DNA of 64,000 bases from Flavobacterium psychrophilum DSM 3660 = ATCC 49418 (GCF_002217405.1 NZ_MUHE01000018.1:33621-97620); one strand, 5' to 3'; shown: positions 18,369-27,671, counted from the stretch's first letter. The notes: generated by a model from the letters alone, not told the origin. Translations and numbers: made by a program.

Positions 18369-18455
18369 TTTACCAACTGATTATCAATTTGTTATAAAAT
18401 ATTATATACCTTTACCGTTCGTTAACTTTAGTATAACTATCTAAAATTTAAGCTT

Positions 18456-19085
18456 ATGGTAAAAATAGGTCTTGCAGACAACCATCCCGTTGTGCATTAT
18501 GGCATAAAAGCTTACTACAAGGAACATTCTGATGTTTCTTTAGAAGCAATTGTTGACAATTTTGAAATGGTATCGGAGATGCTAAAAATAAAAGAAATTG
18601 ATGTTTTGCTTCTAGATCTAGAACTAGAAGGGCTTTCGAGCATAAATCTAATTAAAAATTTACTCAAAGATTTTCCTAATCTAAAAATAATTTTATTTTC
18701 TAACTTGAATGAACAAATTTATGCTCCAAACGCTATAAAAGCAGGGGTTTTTGCCTTTGTACAAAAAAGCGAAAAACTAGACGTTTTAACTTCTACTATT
18801 ATAAAAGTAAATCGTGGCGCTGTAATTTTTAGTGATGCTGTAAAGAAAAATATGGCTCTAATTTCTAAACAAATTAAATCCGAGAGATTGTATAGAAAGT
18901 TATCTTCTCGCGAGATTGAAGTGTTAAGATACTTGAGCAACGGCAAGAAAAATAAAGAAATTGCCGAAGCTTTACATCTTAATGAAAAAACGATAAGCAC
19001 TTATAAACTAAGACTTTTGGCCAAACTAAACGTTACAAACCTTGTCGATTTAGTAAATAAAGCAAAAACTTTAGATATTGTTTAG
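18456..19085 (+). CDS. LuxR/NarL-type response regulator, orphan
   Basis: This 209-aa protein has a receiver domain with the acidic residue Asp8, phosphoacceptor Asp54 (LLLDLELEG), Ser82 and Lys104, all in canonical places. The C-terminal LuxR helix-turn-helix (about 145-205) contains LSSREIEVLRYLSNGKKNKE and EKTISTYK. It therefore looks competent for phosphorylation and DNA binding. No sensor kinase gene is nearby, so its partner and targets are unknown. It is convergent with dnaG. Confidence 0.9.
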   Translation: MVKIGLADNHPVVHYGIKAYYKEHSDVSLEAIVDNFEMVSEMLKIKEIDVLLLDLELEGLSSINLIKNLLKDFPNLKIILFSNLNEQIYAPNAIKAGVFAFVQKSEKLDVLTSTIIKVNRGAVIFSDAVKKNMALISKQIKSERLYRKLSSREIEVLRYLSNGKKNKEIAEALHLNEKTISTYKLRLLAKLNVTNLVDLVNKAKTLDIV

Positions 19086-19125
19086 TTGTGTTTTTTTATT
19101 CATTTGATTAATTTTTGCCAATGGG

Positions 19126-21111
19126 CTAACTATAACGTGACATAACTCGTCCTAACTTATTTGAAAAATTATTGACCAATTTAGAATAATCCATTACCAT
19201 AGATAGGTTTTCGTAATTATCTGAATCTGTTGCATTAGATAGATTTGATTTGATTTCTTCGATGATTTTATTAACCAAGAACCAACGCAAAGTAAGTATC
19301 GTTTCCGATACATACTGACTTATTGTTTTGTCTTTTTGTTTCACATAAATTTGTTGGGCTTCCCAGTTATGCAAAGAAGTTTTCTCATCATCCATAATGA
19401 TTGTGGTTACTTCTTGTGCTAATTCTGGCGAAAGTCTCATGAGATATTGTTCTATTTCGAAGTTTTCGTTTTCATTAAAATAAGCAATCAAATTATTATA
19501 AATATCTTTAAATATTGGCGTACCAAGCTCTACCTCATCTTCTTGAAGACTCAAATAAATACGCTGAAAAACTTTGTATCTATTTACTTCTTTTATTTCT
19601 AATAACTCTCCTTCTTCATTTGCTTTAAAAACAAAATCTTCAAAATCTTCTTCTATATTTCCGTAAAGCAGCAGGATTTCAATAATTTTAAGTTCCAATT
19701 CGTATAATACGTCAACTTTTGCACCAACTGCGGTATTTTCGTTTTTATAAACTTCAAAAACTTGATTTTTTTGTTCTTGTTTTTGTTTTTTACCTACTTC
19801 CGAAATGTCTTTTTGAACCAGTTGTGCTAATGTATTAAACAAAACTTCTTCGGAAATATCCATAATTCGAGAGCATTCCTGAATATATATTTCTCTTTTT
19901 ATTCTATCTGGAATTTTCGAAATACTATTTACCATATCACGAATAAGTTCTGCTTTCTTAATAGGATCATGCTTGGCATCTTTCATTAATAACGATGCTT
20001 TGAATTGAATAAAATCCATGGCATTGTTTTCTAAATACAACAAGAGCTCGTTGAGTGGTGTTTTTTTGGCAAAACTATCGGGGTCATCACCTTCTGGGAA
20101 GGTACAAACTTTGACATTCATACCTTCTTCTAGGATTAAATCGATTCCTCTAATAGAAGCACGAAGTCCTGCGGCATCTCCATCAAAAAGAACGGTAATG
20201 TTTTTAGTTAATCTATTTATTAATCTTATTTGATCTGGCGTAAGGGCCGTTCCTGAAGAGGAAACTACGTTTTCTATTCCGGCTTGTTGCATCTGAATGA
20301 CATCTGTATAGCCTTCGCACAAAAAGCAGTTGTCTTGTTTTGCGATAGCTTGTTTTGCATGGTAAATTCCGTATAAAACTTTGCTTTTATGGTATATTTC
20401 GCTTTCGGGCGAGTTCAGATATTTTGCTGCTTTTTTGTCATTCGTTAAAATACGGCCTCCGAATCCTAAAACCCGACCAGACATACTTTGTATGGGAAAC
20501 ATGACACGTGCTTTGAAACGGTCGAAATGCTTGCCGTCTTCTCGGAGAATGGTTAATCCAACTTTGTCTAAATAATCGAGTTTATACCCTTGTCCTAATC
20601 CTTCTTTTGTAAATGCGTCCCATGCTTCGGGCGAATAACCTAGTCCAAACTTTTTGATGGTTTCGTTTGTAAAGCCTCTTTCTTTGAAGTATGAAAGTCC
20701 AACAGATTTTCCTTCATCGGTATTCATCATTGTATTCTGAAAAAATTTTGCGGCGAATTCTGAAACCAAATACATGCTTTCTTTTTCGCTTGCTTGTTCT
20801 TTTTCTTCTTGTGATTGCTCTGTTTCTTCGATTTCGATATTGTATTTTTTTGCCAAATATCTGATGGCTTCTGGATACGAAAAATGTTCGTGTTCCATGA
20901 TAAATGCGATTGCATTTCCGCCTTTTCCGGAACTAAAATCTTTCCAAATTCCTTTTGCTGGCGACACCATAAATGATGGCGAACGTTCTTCTGAAAACGG
21001 AGATAATCCTTTGTAATTACTTCCTGCTCGTTTTAGCTGTACAAAATCGCCAATTACCTCCTCTACTCGAGCGGTTTCGTAAACGGTATCTATGGTGGCT
21101 TTTGAAATCAA
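19126..21111 (-). CDS. dnaG: DNA primase DnaG with a zinc domain lacking its ligands
   Basis: DnaG synthesises RNA primers at the replication fork. The 661-aa protein keeps the N-terminal zinc-domain framework (YKGLSPFSEERSPSF from residue 33), but the four expected metal ligands are replaced: Ser37, Ser40, Asp58 and Ser61 stand where Cys, His, Cys and Cys occur in the family. The catalytic core is intact: the EGYTDVI TOPRIM glutamate motif (about 265) and LFDGDAAG (about 313) are present, as is FPEGDDPDSF. The C-terminal helicase-interaction part is long. Probably functional, with a structural N-domain that does not bind zinc. Confidence 0.95.
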   Translation of the reverse strand: MISKATIDTVYETARVEEVIGDFVQLKRAGSNYKGLSPFSEERSPSFMVSPAKGIWKDFSSGKGGNAIAFIMEHEHFSYPEAIRYLAKKYNIEIEETEQSQEEKEQASEKESMYLVSEFAAKFFQNTMMNTDEGKSVGLSYFKERGFTNETIKKFGLGYSPEAWDAFTKEGLGQGYKLDYLDKVGLTILREDGKHFDRFKARVMFPIQSMSGRVLGFGGRILTNDKKAAKYLNSPESEIYHKSKVLYGIYHAKQAIAKQDNCFLCEGYTDVIQMQQAGIENVVSSSGTALTPDQIRLINRLTKNITVLFDGDAAGLRASIRGIDLILEEGMNVKVCTFPEGDDPDSFAKKTPLNELLLYLENNAMDFIQFKASLLMKDAKHDPIKKAELIRDMVNSISKIPDRIKREIYIQECSRIMDISEEVLFNTLAQLVQKDISEVGKKQKQEQKNQVFEVYKNENTAVGAKVDVLYELELKIIEILLLYGNIEEDFEDFVFKANEEGELLEIKEVNRYKVFQRIYLSLQEDEVELGTPIFKDIYNNLIAYFNENENFEIEQYLMRLSPELAQEVTTIIMDDEKTSLHNWEAQQIYVKQKDKTISQYVSETILTLRWFLVNKIIEEIKSNLSNATDSDNYENLSMVMDYSKLVNNFSNKLGRVMSRYS

Positions 21112-21225
21112 TCTTTTAGATTTTAGGTTTTAGATTTTTCTGCAAACATTAAAATCTAGAAAAATATTTTGAAAGGCTGTAAAAATACATAATTCAAAAT
21201 TTATATTTCAAAATAAAGAAGAAAA

Positions 21226-21253
21226 AAAAGTGCTTCATTGCTGAAACACTTTT
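21226..21253 (-). terminator. Intrinsic terminator after the downstream beta-helix paralogue
   Basis: The stem pairs positions 21226-21237 with 21242-21253 around the loop TTGC. The one non-Watson-Crick position is a C-A mismatch in plus-strand RNA but a G-U wobble in minus-strand RNA, and the U tract (21222-21229) follows on the minus strand. This shows it acts on the 21268-22542 transcript. It nearly matches the hairpin at 24029-24056. Confidence 0.85.
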
Positions 21254-21267
21254 ACTTTTCTTAAAAT

Positions 21268-22542
21268 TTATTTTACCACAAGCGTACCGCTGTTATTATC
21301 TTTTAATCGAAAATCTGGATTTTTTTTAATGTCAGATTCTTCAAATATTTTTTTTCGCTCTGTATTAGAAGTTATTATATTAAAACTATCGTTAGCGATC
21401 CATTCTTCTAGTAGCTTGTCGGGTGTATTTGTTTCTAACTCTACTTTAGCCTTGCAATTATTAAGGACTAAATTTTCGAATTTGAGTTTGTTTAGATTTG
21501 AATTTAAAATGGCTTTATTTTCTAGTAGTAAGAATTGATTAAATCCGGAGATGACACTGTTTTTTAATTCGAAAAAGCTATCGTATTTAACATAAATAGC
21601 CTCTTTAACCAAACCTTGATCGTTGTCTTCATTATTAATTAAAGTTATATTATTTGCGGTAATTTTTGTTAATTTTCTGTCTAAATCGTAATTTTCTAAT
21701 TTGTCATAAGAATCGACTTCAAAGCATCTTGATCTTGAAACATCAGATGAAAATGGATAACGAATGGCAATACTATTACTGATATTGCATTGTGCGCCTT
21801 GTGTAAAATCGAAATCATCGTCTGTTGCTCTGAAGGAGATTAAGTTATTAAATATTACATTTCCTCCGTATGATTCGAATGAGTCATCATTAGAAAAACT
21901 AATTTGCACGTACTCTATTTTTGTTTTACTACCAACACCTGCAAGTGATAATCCGTTTAACTCTTTTAGTGCATTAAGCTTTCTTCCTGAGAATTCGATT
22001 CTCACATATTTTAGTATTCCGGAATTACTTTCAGGGTTTTGTCCGCCATAAAAATTGTATTTTGGATTTAAATTAAAATCTAAAATTCCAATTCCTCCAA
22101 ATTTATTAATAGGTGCATCGCCTAACATTATTATACCTCCCCAATCTCCTGGCTTTCTTTCGGAAACATTTTTATTTGAAGTAAAAACAATTGGATCCGT
22201 TGCAACTCCTTCTGCTATTATTTTTGCTCCTTTTGTGATTACTAATGTACCACAGGTTGCAAAATCTCCTCTTATTACTGTACCTGGCTCTATGGTTAAG
22301 ATGGCGTTATTTGCTAGATAAACAACACCTAAAAGTAAATATGTGTTTTTTTTATAAAGCGTAGTATTTGCATCTATTATTCCGTTTAGAATATGTGTAG
22401 ATTCTGAGTGTTCTGTTGTCTTTGGTTTAAAATCTGTCCAGTTATTAAACCAGTTTGCTGACCCTATAATACCGTTTGTTACTTGAGCATTTAAAGAAAA
22501 CACATGTATTAAAAAAATAACTGCTAAAACTGTCTTTTTCAT
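21268..22542 (-). CDS. Secreted beta-helix-like protein, tandem paralogue 2
   Basis: I do not recognise a named function. The 424-aa protein has a signal peptide (MKKTVLAVIFLIHVFSLNAQ, cleavage after Ala/Gln about residue 19-20). It then has repeated short strands such as ILTIEPGTVIRGDFATCGTL and IVFTSNK, and asparagine-rich turns typical of right-handed parallel beta-helix proteins. The conserved centre reads RKPGDWGGIIMLGDAPINKFGG. No type IX C-terminal sorting domain is visible, so periplasmic or outer-membrane-associated location is likelier than T9SS export. It is a close paralogue of the gene at 22698-23939, same strand, 155 bp away. Confidence 0.75.
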   Translation of the reverse strand: MKKTVLAVIFLIHVFSLNAQVTNGIIGSANWFNNWTDFKPKTTEHSESTHILNGIIDANTTLYKKNTYLLLGVVYLANNAILTIEPGTVIRGDFATCGTLVITKGAKIIAEGVATDPIVFTSNKNVSERKPGDWGGIIMLGDAPINKFGGIGILDFNLNPKYNFYGGQNPESNSGILKYVRIEFSGRKLNALKELNGLSLAGVGSKTKIEYVQISFSNDDSFESYGGNVIFNNLISFRATDDDFDFTQGAQCNISNSIAIRYPFSSDVSRSRCFEVDSYDKLENYDLDRKLTKITANNITLINNEDNDQGLVKEAIYVKYDSFFELKNSVISGFNQFLLLENKAILNSNLNKLKFENLVLNNCKAKVELETNTPDKLLEEWIANDSFNIITSNTERKKIFEESDIKKNPDFRLKDNNSGTLVVK

Positions 22543-22650
22543 AAGTAGGTAATTAAATATTGCTTTTTTTATTACCCCAAAATTAGGATTGAAATGTTAA
22601 ATCATTAATCCTTAAATATTATCAATTTGTTATTATTATTTGTGTGTATA

Positions 22651-22682
22651 AAAAAAGTGTTTCGGTACTGAAACACTTTTTT
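22651..22682 (-). terminator. Intrinsic terminator after the upstream beta-helix paralogue
   Basis: AAAAAAGTGTTTC (22651-22663) pairs perfectly with GAAACACTTTTTT (22670-22682) around GGTACT. It sits 15 bp beyond the stop of the 22698-23939 gene on the minus strand and has A/T tracts on both sides, so it could work in both directions. The arm sequence GTGTTTC is shared with the two neighbouring terminators. Confidence 0.85.
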
Positions 22683-22697
22683 TAAATTGACTTTTTT

Positions 22698-23939
22698 TTA
22701 TTTTAATCTAAAATCTGGTTTATGCTTAACGTTATTATTTATAAATAGGGAATTTATTCCAACTTTGGTAATATTTAATAGTTTATCAGTTTGCATGAAC
22801 CAATCATTTACATTTAGAGCTTTAACTAAAGCTTCGTCAGTAAATAATTCTGTACAACTATCGATTGTTGAATTATAAATTTTATTTTTTTTGAAATTAT
22901 CTCTTTCCAAACATTTATCGTCTAAGGCTATAAAACTAGAAAAACCTGCTACTAAACATTTATTTACTTCGATATAGGAATCTGGTTTGAGTGAAATTGC
23001 TTCTTTTACTAATCCCATCGTATTCTCTTCATCGTTGGTCATCGTTACATTGTTTAATTTAATGTAAGTTTTCTTTTTTGTAGGATCATAATTTTCTATT
23101 TTATCATAAGAATCTATTTCGAAACATCTTGATCGAGTATTGTCTGAGGCGTAAGGATTTCTTATGGCAATACTATTATTCATAGTACTTTGAACACCCA
23201 TAGAATAATCGAAATCATCATCTGTAGCTCTGTATGAAATTATATTACTAAAATCGATATTTCCGCCAATAACTTCAACAGAATCGTCACTTGAGAAACT
23301 TATTTGCACGTATTCTATTTTTGTTTTACTGCCCAAAGCGGCAAGCGTTAGCCCGTTTAATGATATTTTTGAATCGATTTTTTTTCCTGCAAATTCTATC
23401 CTAACATATTTTAATATTCCAGAATCACTATTTTCGTTTAAACCACCGAAAAGATTATATAAAGGATTTGGTTCATAAAACGATGCAGAAACTCCGCCAA
23501 ATCTATTTATTGGCGCATCGCCCATTAGTATCACTCCTCCCCAATCCCCTGGCTTTCTTTCGGAAACTGGTTTATTTGAAGTAAATATGATTGGGTTTGT
23601 GTCTGTTCCTACTGCCATTATTTTCGAACCTTTTACAATTGCCAAGGTACCTGTGGTATTAAAATCGCCTCTAATTACAGTACCTGGCTCTATGGTAAGC
23701 ACGGCCTTGTTTGCTACGTGTACAGTTCCCATTATTAGGTAAACATTGTTTTTTGTAAGGGTCATATTTTCTTTTATATCGCCTACCAAAATTCTTGTTG
23801 CCTGATCGTATTCTGTAGATTTTGGTCTGAAATTTGTCCAACCATCAAACCAATTGGATTCTCCAATTATTCCTTGGTTTTTTTGAGCATTGGATACGTA
23901 AAAAGTAGTTAAAAGAAATAATAAAATTTTAATTCTCAT
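22698..23939 (-). CDS. Secreted beta-helix-like protein, tandem paralogue 1
   Basis: Unnamed family. The 413-aa product starts at the ATG at 23939 (MRIKILLFLLTTFYVSNAQ), which gives a clean signal peptide; the frame is open to 23999 but that adds a non-signal sequence. It shares long blocks with its neighbour: the GIIG-S-NWF-GWT-F start, ILTIEPGTVIRGDFNTTGTL, VSERKPGDWGG, RATDDDFDYS and the ending KHKPDFRLK. The repeated strand-turn pattern suggests a solenoid. No catalytic motif or sorting domain is seen. The two genes clearly arose by tandem duplication, each with its own terminator. Confidence 0.75.
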   Translation of the reverse strand: MRIKILLFLLTTFYVSNAQKNQGIIGESNWFDGWTNFRPKSTEYDQATRILVGDIKENMTLTKNNVYLIMGTVHVANKAVLTIEPGTVIRGDFNTTGTLAIVKGSKIMAVGTDTNPIIFTSNKPVSERKPGDWGGVILMGDAPINRFGGVSASFYEPNPLYNLFGGLNENSDSGILKYVRIEFAGKKIDSKISLNGLTLAALGSKTKIEYVQISFSSDDSVEVIGGNIDFSNIISYRATDDDFDYSMGVQSTMNNSIAIRNPYASDNTRSRCFEIDSYDKIENYDPTKKKTYIKLNNVTMTNDEENTMGLVKEAISLKPDSYIEVNKCLVAGFSSFIALDDKCLERDNFKKNKIYNSTIDSCTELFTDEALVKALNVNDWFMQTDKLLNITKVGINSLFINNNVKHKPDFRLK

Positions 23940-24028
23940 GGGGTAGGTAGGTATTAATTTGGTGCATGCAAAGGAACGAAAAATACACATATCTTTCAAA
24001 CATTAGATTGTCAATTGTGTTATTTAAA

Positions 24029-24056
24029 AAAAGCGCTTCATTGCTGAAACACTTTT
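24029..24056 (-). terminator. Intrinsic terminator after the beta-barrel gene
   Basis: AAAAGCGCTTCA (24029-24040) and TGAAACACTTTT (24045-24056) enclose TTGC. The two plus-strand C-A mismatches become G-U wobbles in minus-strand RNA, giving a complete 12-bp stem followed by U residues. It ends the sigma-factor operon and is almost the same sequence as the terminator at 21226-21253. Confidence 0.8.
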
Positions 24057-24083
24057 AAGGTAATATAACGCTAGTAAAAAAAA

Positions 24084-25148
24084 CTAATTCAAATCTAATC
24101 TTATTCCTAACGAGATATTATTTTGTTTGACGGGATTGTTTTTAAACATTGAATTCAAATCATATTTTGCGTATAAACTAATTTGTCCGTAGCCTATATA
24201 CGAGCTTAAGCCGTAATTCCAGTCGTTTGTGTTCCAATTTCCTTTTTGTTTCACACTAACCCTATGACCATCTAAATCATAAGATAAGAATTGTTTAGCG
24301 TTGGTGTTATACCCAACAAACCCGCCTATTCCTAGTCTAAATCCTCTATGAGATCTAAAAAAAACTTTATCATTTATTGTTTTGCTTTTAGAAAAATCGA
24401 ATTCTAAATGCAACGGAATAGTTATAAATACGTTTTTGAAATAACTATCATTTTTTCTTAATTTGAATTGGTTTGTTACTAAATTAGTATGATCTCCATT
24501 CACTTCAAAAGAACGATTATTGGTGGGCGTTAATGTATTATACATAAATGAAAATCCGTATTTTAAATGCAATAAATTGTTGCTTTCTAATAATCGTGTA
24601 TTGTGGGTATAACCCCATTCTAGGAATTCAGATCTTAAATAACCAAAGTCAGAATTGGCTATTCTTCCGTTTGTTACTAAATTATTGAAACCTGTTGCTA
24701 TAACAATTTGGGAGGTTGTTCTTTTTTCAGATGTATTTTCTCGGATAGAATCTTTCTTCTTCGCATTATCTCCTCCATAAGAAATACTATATAATTTTTT
24801 CTTTTTAGCATTTTCATTATTATTTAATGCCAATTTTCCCTCTACTTTTTCCTTAACTAATTCTGAAAGTTTAGATTCCTCTACAGCAATTCTACTTTCA
24901 ATATTATTTGCAGATGTTGTTGCCAATTGCATCTTCTTTTCGTCTGCTTGCTGTTGTGTAATACTATTCTTACCTAGTACTACATTAACTTCTTCTACTT
25001 GCTTTTTTAAAGCTTCTTTTTCTTCTTTTGTAATTTTTTCGATGTTTGAAGCTATTGCTTTTGCTCTGGCTTCGAAAGATTCTTGTGCCTGTAAACTGTT
25101 TGCAATACTGCATAAGAATACTGCTAAGTAAATAATTAAATTCCTCAT
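24084..25148 (-). CDS. Outer-membrane beta-barrel protein with periplasmic coiled coil
   Basis: The 354-aa protein has a signal peptide (cleavage near residue 21, LQAQE). A charged helical segment (about 25-105), rich in Glu/Lys with heptad-like spacing, is followed by alternating hydrophobic strands from about 145 to the end (for example IVIATGFNNLV, HLKYGFSFMYN, FRLGIGGFVGYN, ISLGIRLDLN). That is the pattern of a small outer-membrane barrel of the OmpA/PorT-like kind. Function unknown. It is the third gene of an operon behind an ECF sigma factor and a single-span protein, so it is likely a target or part of an envelope-stress module. Confidence 0.7.
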   Translation of the reverse strand: MRNLIIYLAVFLCSIANSLQAQESFEARAKAIASNIEKITKEEKEALKKQVEEVNVVLGKNSITQQQADEKKMQLATTSANNIESRIAVEESKLSELVKEKVEGKLALNNNENAKKKKLYSISYGGDNAKKKDSIRENTSEKRTTSQIVIATGFNNLVTNGRIANSDFGYLRSEFLEWGYTHNTRLLESNNLLHLKYGFSFMYNTLTPTNNRSFEVNGDHTNLVTNQFKLRKNDSYFKNVFITIPLHLEFDFSKSKTINDKVFFRSHRGFRLGIGGFVGYNTNAKQFLSYDLDGHRVSVKQKGNWNTNDWNYGLSSYIGYGQISLYAKYDLNSMFKNNPVKQNNISLGIRLDLN

Positions 25149-25180
25149 AATGTTTAATTTTAAAATTGATTTGATGATTG

Positions 25181-25858
25181 TTACTCCTGATTTCTACTTA
25201 CTACTGCTTCTTTTGCGCTATCGTAATTTTTACTTATTAATTTAAAAGCTTTTTGACGAAAAGTTAGCGTTATTTCGCCGTCAACTTGCGAAAGTAATGC
25301 GATTGCATCTATTTTTAATTTGGGTTTATTTACATTTTTGGTTTGCTCATTCTTCATTTCGACCGAAGCTATAAGTGTTGTCGGATTAGTTTCTGTTTTA
25401 AGTTTCTCTTCCGTTTTTTGAGGAATTATCTCCGCAATAATTTCTTTATTCTCTAATGGTTCTTTTGTAAATTCCTGAATTTTTTTATTTGTATTTTTAG
25501 CTTTTGCTAATTCTTTTTTGGTTTCAATAATTGCCAAAACTGCTTCTTTTGAATTGTTTGTTATTTTGGACTGATTTACCTCTTCAAGCAAAACAGGTTT
25601 CTTATCATCATTAACCTCAACAACCGTTTGATTGTTAGTGTTTGTATTTTTGTTTTCTTGGTCATAAAAAAGCAAGCCAACAAACACAAAACCAATCATA
25701 CTTGCTGCAATATAGAGCCACGCCAAACGTTTTTTTGGTTTATTTTTTTCTGTAACCAAAAGCATGGCATCTAACCTATCCCAAGCTTGTGCCGAAGGTT
25801 GAATTTCTCTAGCATTCAACTTTTCTCGTATTTGATTTTCTAATTTATTCGGTTCCAT
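25181..25858 (-). CDS. Single-span membrane protein, probable anti-sigma factor
   Basis: This 225-aa protein has a short N-terminal cytoplasmic part (about 1-43, with a tryptophan in PSAQAWDRLDAML), one membrane segment (about 44-64), and a charged Lys/Glu/Asn-rich periplasmic part. Its start overlaps the sigma-factor gene by 14 bp. Size, topology and position fit an anti-sigma factor. However, it lacks the zinc-binding HxxxCxxC motif of the common anti-sigma domain, so the role is inferred from context only. Confidence 0.65.
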   Translation of the reverse strand: MEPNKLENQIREKLNAREIQPSAQAWDRLDAMLLVTEKNKPKKRLAWLYIAASMIGFVFVGLLFYDQENKNTNTNNQTVVEVNDDKKPVLLEEVNQSKITNNSKEAVLAIIETKKELAKAKNTNKKIQEFTKEPLENKEIIAEIIPQKTEEKLKTETNPTTLIASVEMKNEQTKNVNKPKLKIDAIALLSQVDGEITLTFRQKAFKLISKNYDSAKEAVVSRNQE

Positions 25859-26405
25859 TTTCGTAATTTTTTAGTTTGGCAATTTGGGTTTGCAATATTT
25901 TTCGGGCATGAAATAATTGTGATTTCGATGTGCCCTCGTTTATATCTAACATTTGTGCTATTTCCTGATGTTTGTAGCCTTCAATGGCATACAAATTGAA
26001 AACCATTTTATATCCATCTGGTAAACTATCTATTAGAAATTGAATGTCTTCGACCGAAAATTGACTTTCAATATTATTGAAACCTTCTTCTAAATATTGC
26101 GAATCATCAACAAATTTTATTGGTTTCTGAACTCTTAAATAAGAGATACATTCGTTTACCATAATTCGTCGTATCCAACCTTCAAAACTACCTTTGTGTT
26201 CGAAATTTTTAAGATTTGCAAATACTTTCATAAACGCTGTAATCATAACATCTTCCCCTTGGTGAATGTCTTTAATATATTGTCGGCAAACACTTAACAT
26301 TTTTCCAGAAAATTTAGAATAAATCTTTTGTTGTGCCTGACGATTATTGCCTGTAGCCAATTCGATTAGTTCTTTTTCAACTTGATGTAAGTTTATTACT
26401 TTCAT
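25845..26405 (-). CDS. ECF-family RNA polymerase sigma factor
   Basis: The 186-aa product has sigma region 2 (about 25-90, with GEDVMITAFMKVFANLKNF and the -10-recognition-like GWIRRIMVNECISYLR). Region 4 (about 120-180) has a helix-turn-helix GYKHQEIAQMLDINEGTSKS, the arrangement of extracytoplasmic-function sigma factors. I use the ATG at 26405 (MKVINLHQ); the longer form would need a TTG at 26417. The two genes downstream, overlapping or close, encode a membrane protein and a barrel protein, suggesting envelope signalling. Confidence 0.92.
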   Translation of the reverse strand: MKVINLHQVEKELIELATGNNRQAQQKIYSKFSGKMLSVCRQYIKDIHQGEDVMITAFMKVFANLKNFEHKGSFEGWIRRIMVNECISYLRVQKPIKFVDDSQYLEEGFNNIESQFSVEDIQFLIDSLPDGYKMVFNLYAIEGYKHQEIAQMLDINEGTSKSQLFHARKILQTQIAKLKNYENGTE

Positions 26406-26589
26406 ATATAATGGCAAAAATCAATATGAATATCAATCGTAAAATTGTTTTTTTATTGCAATTGATATTAAAAAACTGACTTCTATTTACATAGACGAGA
26501 AGAGTCGTGAAATAGTTGCATGAGGTATCAAATTATTTTTAAAATATTTTTTATTAACCTAAAAATGAATATTATATGGTTAAAAAAAA

Positions 26590-27588
26590 TTATTTTTTCC
26601 TTTCAATAACATAATTCACCATCAAGATCAGAGAGTCTTTATAGGTTGAATTTGGGAAATCCTGAAGTAACGAAAGTGCTTCTTGCTGAAATTGCCTCAT
26701 TTTATGTTCGGCATAAGCCAATCCGCTATTATTTTTAACGAAAGTGATGACTTCTTTTACTCTTTTTTTGTCTTTATTGTAGTTTTTGATAGAGTTAATG
26801 AGCCAACTTTTTTCTTTTGAAGTACAATTATTTAGAACATGAATGAGTGGTAATGTCATTTTTTGTTCTTTGATGTCTATTCCTGTTGGTTTTCCTATGG
26901 CGTCTTCGGTATAGTCGAACAAATCATCTTTTATCTGGAAAGCCATTCCTATGAGTTCGCCAAATTTTCTCATTTTTTCTACTTGAACCTCATCGTTAGA
27001 GACAGATTGTGCACCCAATGCACAACAGGCCGCAATAAGTGTAGCGGTTTTCTGGCGAATAATTTCGTAATAAATAGCTTCGGTAATATCTAATCTTCTG
27101 GCTTTTTCTATTTGCAACAATTCGCCTTCGCTCATTTCTCGAACTGCTACCGAAATTATTTTTAGCAAATCGAAATCGCCATTATCTATAGAAAGTAATA
27201 ATCCTTTAGAGAGTAAATAATCGCCTACTAGTACTGCTATTTTATTTTTCCAAAGTGCATTAATAGAGAAAAAACCACGACGACGGTTGCTGTCATCTAC
27301 CACATCATCGTGTACTAAAGTGGCTGTATGAATAAGCTCGATAACTAGTGCACCACGATAAGTTCGTTCTAAAACTGTTCCGCCAGAAATCATCTTTGCC
27401 GTGAGAAAAACAAACATAGGGCGCATTTGTTTGCCTTTTCGGTTTACAACATAATAGGTAATTCTATTAAGCAACGCAATTTTTGAAGACATAGATTGTT
27501 GAAACTTTTTTTCGAAAAGTTCCATTTCCTCAAGAATTGGTTTTTTTATTTGTGACGTGATATCCATATAGCGATTCAAAGATAGCAT
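26590..27588 (-). CDS. Trans-polyprenyl diphosphate synthase
   Basis: The enzyme condenses isopentenyl diphosphate units onto an allylic primer; in respiring Bacteroidota it most likely makes the menaquinone side chain. The 332-aa protein has the first aspartate-rich motif D94-D-V-V-D98 with the following RRRG, and the second KDDLFD (about 220). Residues before the first motif (IHTATLV) lack bulky aromatics, which fits long-chain products. An internal ATG at 27567 (MDITSQ) is an alternative start. The product chain length cannot be read with certainty. Confidence 0.93.
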   Translation of the reverse strand: MLSLNRYMDITSQIKKPILEEMELFEKKFQQSMSSKIALLNRITYYVVNRKGKQMRPMFVFLTAKMISGGTVLERTYRGALVIELIHTATLVHDDVVDDSNRRRGFFSINALWKNKIAVLVGDYLLSKGLLLSIDNGDFDLLKIISVAVREMSEGELLQIEKARRLDITEAIYYEIIRQKTATLIAACCALGAQSVSNDEVQVEKMRKFGELIGMAFQIKDDLFDYTEDAIGKPTGIDIKEQKMTLPLIHVLNNCTSKEKSWLINSIKNYNKDKKRVKEVITFVKNNSGLAYAEHKMRQFQQEALSLLQDFPNSTYKDSLILMVNYVIERKK

Positions 27589-27671
27589 TTAAGTATTAAT
27601 TTTTTCATATCTGATTAAACCTTTTTAAAAAAACGATGTCTTACCAACAAACCTTTTAAAAAACCATAATT

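Noticed and set aside
21268..23939. Type IX cargo proteins with C-terminal sorting domains
   Set aside because: Both beta-helix paralogues end in PDFRLK-type sequence and show none of the sorting-domain motifs; only signal peptides are present.
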